Positions 62,501 through 64,000 of a stretch of 64,000 nucleotides of DNA are shown here, one piece after another. The stretch is from Plectrocnemia conspersa (lineage: Eukaryota > Arthropoda > Insecta > Trichoptera > Polycentropodidae), in NCBI GenBank assembly GCA_009617715.1, contig VTFK01000504.1, positions 1-64,000 of the forward strand, read 5' to 3'. Numbering within the stretch: position 1 is the stretch's first letter; each line of letters begins with the position of its first letter. The notes beneath the pieces are model-generated. The model saw only the letters and a program-made list of their open reading frames with translations. It searched no databases and was not told the DNA's origin. The position numbers and the translations under genes are program-made.

Positions 62501-63289
62501 TTATACATACCTATATTAATATGCCATACATTTGTGTGTAACATGACTGTTTTACAAAAATATTTGCAATTACAATACTAATTTTTGCATAGACAGATTT
62601 ATTTTTAATTGTCTCATAAAAAACACTATCTTTATATACTAATCTGATATTGCATATCAACCAATGTGGCTGTGGCTGGTATTAAAAAATAATCAACTAT
62701 TTTTTTTTATTGAATCTTAACACCATTTACACGATGATTATCATGAAAGTTTGAAAAACTTTCTACGTTCATCCCTCAAACACTTATTAAACACAATTTC
62801 TAGATGGCCTTTATTTTTCATAGTTTACTTCAAAGAATAAGAGTTGTCAAATACACACTTTTAAACGCCGAATCATTTCAGTGTGACTACTGTATTTTAA
62901 AGAAAAACTTTGGTTAAACTTACCATATCACGTTAGAGTAAAAGCTTTTTTTCTATAAATATGTCATACAGTTTTTTAATAAAATGTGCTGTTTTTACTA
63001 TCGATTTGTTCGAAACTTTTAGAAAAAATATTTGCTGGGGTTATATTATAGTTGATTTTACTATTTATATGACTGGCTTACATAACTATATTTTTTTATT
63101 TATTAACATCCTATATTGTTAAAAACTTGCTTTATTATAATAAATATACGTTAAATTTATTAAGGTATATACATAGTAAGTATAATTAAAATTTTTAATA
63201 ACTTTAATGAATTTAATTTATCTCAAAACTATTATATATAAAAAATATTTTGCACTATTCAAAAATATTTTCCAATAATTTGTATTTGT

Positions 63290-64000
63290 AACCTAGTGCA
63301 CTTTTGCTAGGAGCGTTGAAATACAGTTCATTGCACTCTCGGCGTAGCACTTTTTGAAGTTGCTAAAGGGCGGTGTCGACAATCTATCAATGTTCGACGA
63401 CTTCAACTGTGAGCTTTAGAGTGCCATAGAGAGCCGCGAACGCGTTCCTTATGTACATGTACATACTTATCTTTAATACGAAACTTATTATTGAATAAAT
63501 TTGTCACTGACAATAGAAACAAATTTTAAAAGAAACGTTATATCCATTAATTTATTCAGAAATTTAGATTGCCTGCAGTACATATACCTACATATCCTAT
63601 GCAAGATAATATTAAATTTTGACTGTTGTCGCCACGAGGAGTTAGGTGGAGGAAAGGCAAAAAGGACATCGGCGGCGGCGAGGTGTTTGAAGGCGAACGC
63701 GTTCGTATGTAAAGTTAAGTAATTAACATAGTAATAATTTACCTGGATGGTGCAAGAGGAAGCCGCTCCCGGGAAAAGTGGAGAATATTCGCGGCTCTCT
63801 CCGCTGAATGATTTACGATACAAAATGTAAATAATAACGTGTACTGAATCACCCGAACCCCAACCAAGGTAACCAACCACCCACCGAGACAAGAACACCC
63901 CGAATCGTCAACTCAACATACTCATTAACGTTTTGTGCCACGTGAACTTGTTAGGTTAAATTTATATGACTTCGTCTAAGTAGGGAAAAGTTTGTTTTCG
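63290..64000. promoter_or_regulatory. Candidate downstream regulatory island, runs off the window
   Basis: It includes GCGGCGGCGAGG at 63670 and many CG dinucleotides. Frames of 136 (minus) and 73 (plus) codons overlap here without known domains. Confidence 0.3.

Larger units (their letters stand above)
51661..64000. other. Downstream flank of dac without recognisable genes
   Basis: The longest open frames (52570-52980 plus, 63488-63898 minus, 62026-62376 minus) have no known domain and start at weak codons or overlap frames on the other strand. AT-rich filler separates GC-richer islands at about 51.72-51.97, 53.74-54.01, 54.47-54.94, 55.70-56.26, 59.28-60.18, 61.78-62.50 and 63.29-64.0 kb. 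A LINE relic lies at 56444-57085 and an unnamed repeat at 53040-53600. Confidence 0.5.

Noticed and set aside
63488..63898. 136-codon minus-strand open frame
   Set aside because: No domain or splice context, and a plus-strand frame overlaps it. Kept only as a candidate noncoding island.
1..64000. CRISPR arrays, rRNA, phage or bacterial operons
   Set aside because: No regularly spaced direct repeats, no rRNA-like blocks and no dense coding. The composition and split genes are those of an animal genome.

Overview
The window is AT-rich animal nuclear DNA with long introns, small exons and many decayed transposons. I read it as an insect chromosome and cannot fix the order. The only host gene I can name is dachshund (dac), whose last three coding exons lie on the + strand at 34064-34222, 36208-36483 and 49237-49367. 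They encode the end of the conserved C-terminal coiled-coil (Dach box C), an Asn/Gly/Ser-rich linker, and a conserved tail ending in FSSAT. Dac is a nuclear Ski/Sno-family transcriptional cofactor of the eye, leg and brain patterning network.

Layout. Positions 1-34063 are most simply part of a large dac intron; I found no upstream dac exon there. The next intron is about 2 kb and the last about 12.75 kb. A 3' UTR of about 2.3 kb follows the stop, with a plausible poly(A) signal at 51633. From about 51.7 kb to the end I see no recognisable gene.

The introns and downstream flank alternate between very AT-rich filler and 200-800 bp islands of higher GC that match no repeat in the window and no protein I know. 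I call these candidate cis-regulatory elements, as expected around a developmental regulator; cross-species alignment would decide.

Mobile DNA is varied and all appears dead: a 946-bp piggyBac relic with TTAA target duplications, a mariner relic, a Tigger/Jerky-like pogo relic, two hAT relics (one with a perfect 8-bp duplication), a 239-bp hAT-type MITE with a perfect 8-bp duplication, jockey-like LINE pieces (one 5'-truncated with poly(A) and a 13-bp target duplication), and a tRNA-derived SINE family with at least seven copies.

Most worth checking: (1) an in-frame, GC3-rich 40-codon frame directly after the dac UAG stop, a candidate readthrough or edited extension; (2) two in-frame tandem splice donors 12 nt apart in dac; (3) two separate GACACG...CGTGTC dyads flanking a TAATC core in different introns; (4) an F-box-like open frame in the last intron. 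No CRISPR, rRNA, tRNA gene or bacterial-type operon is present.
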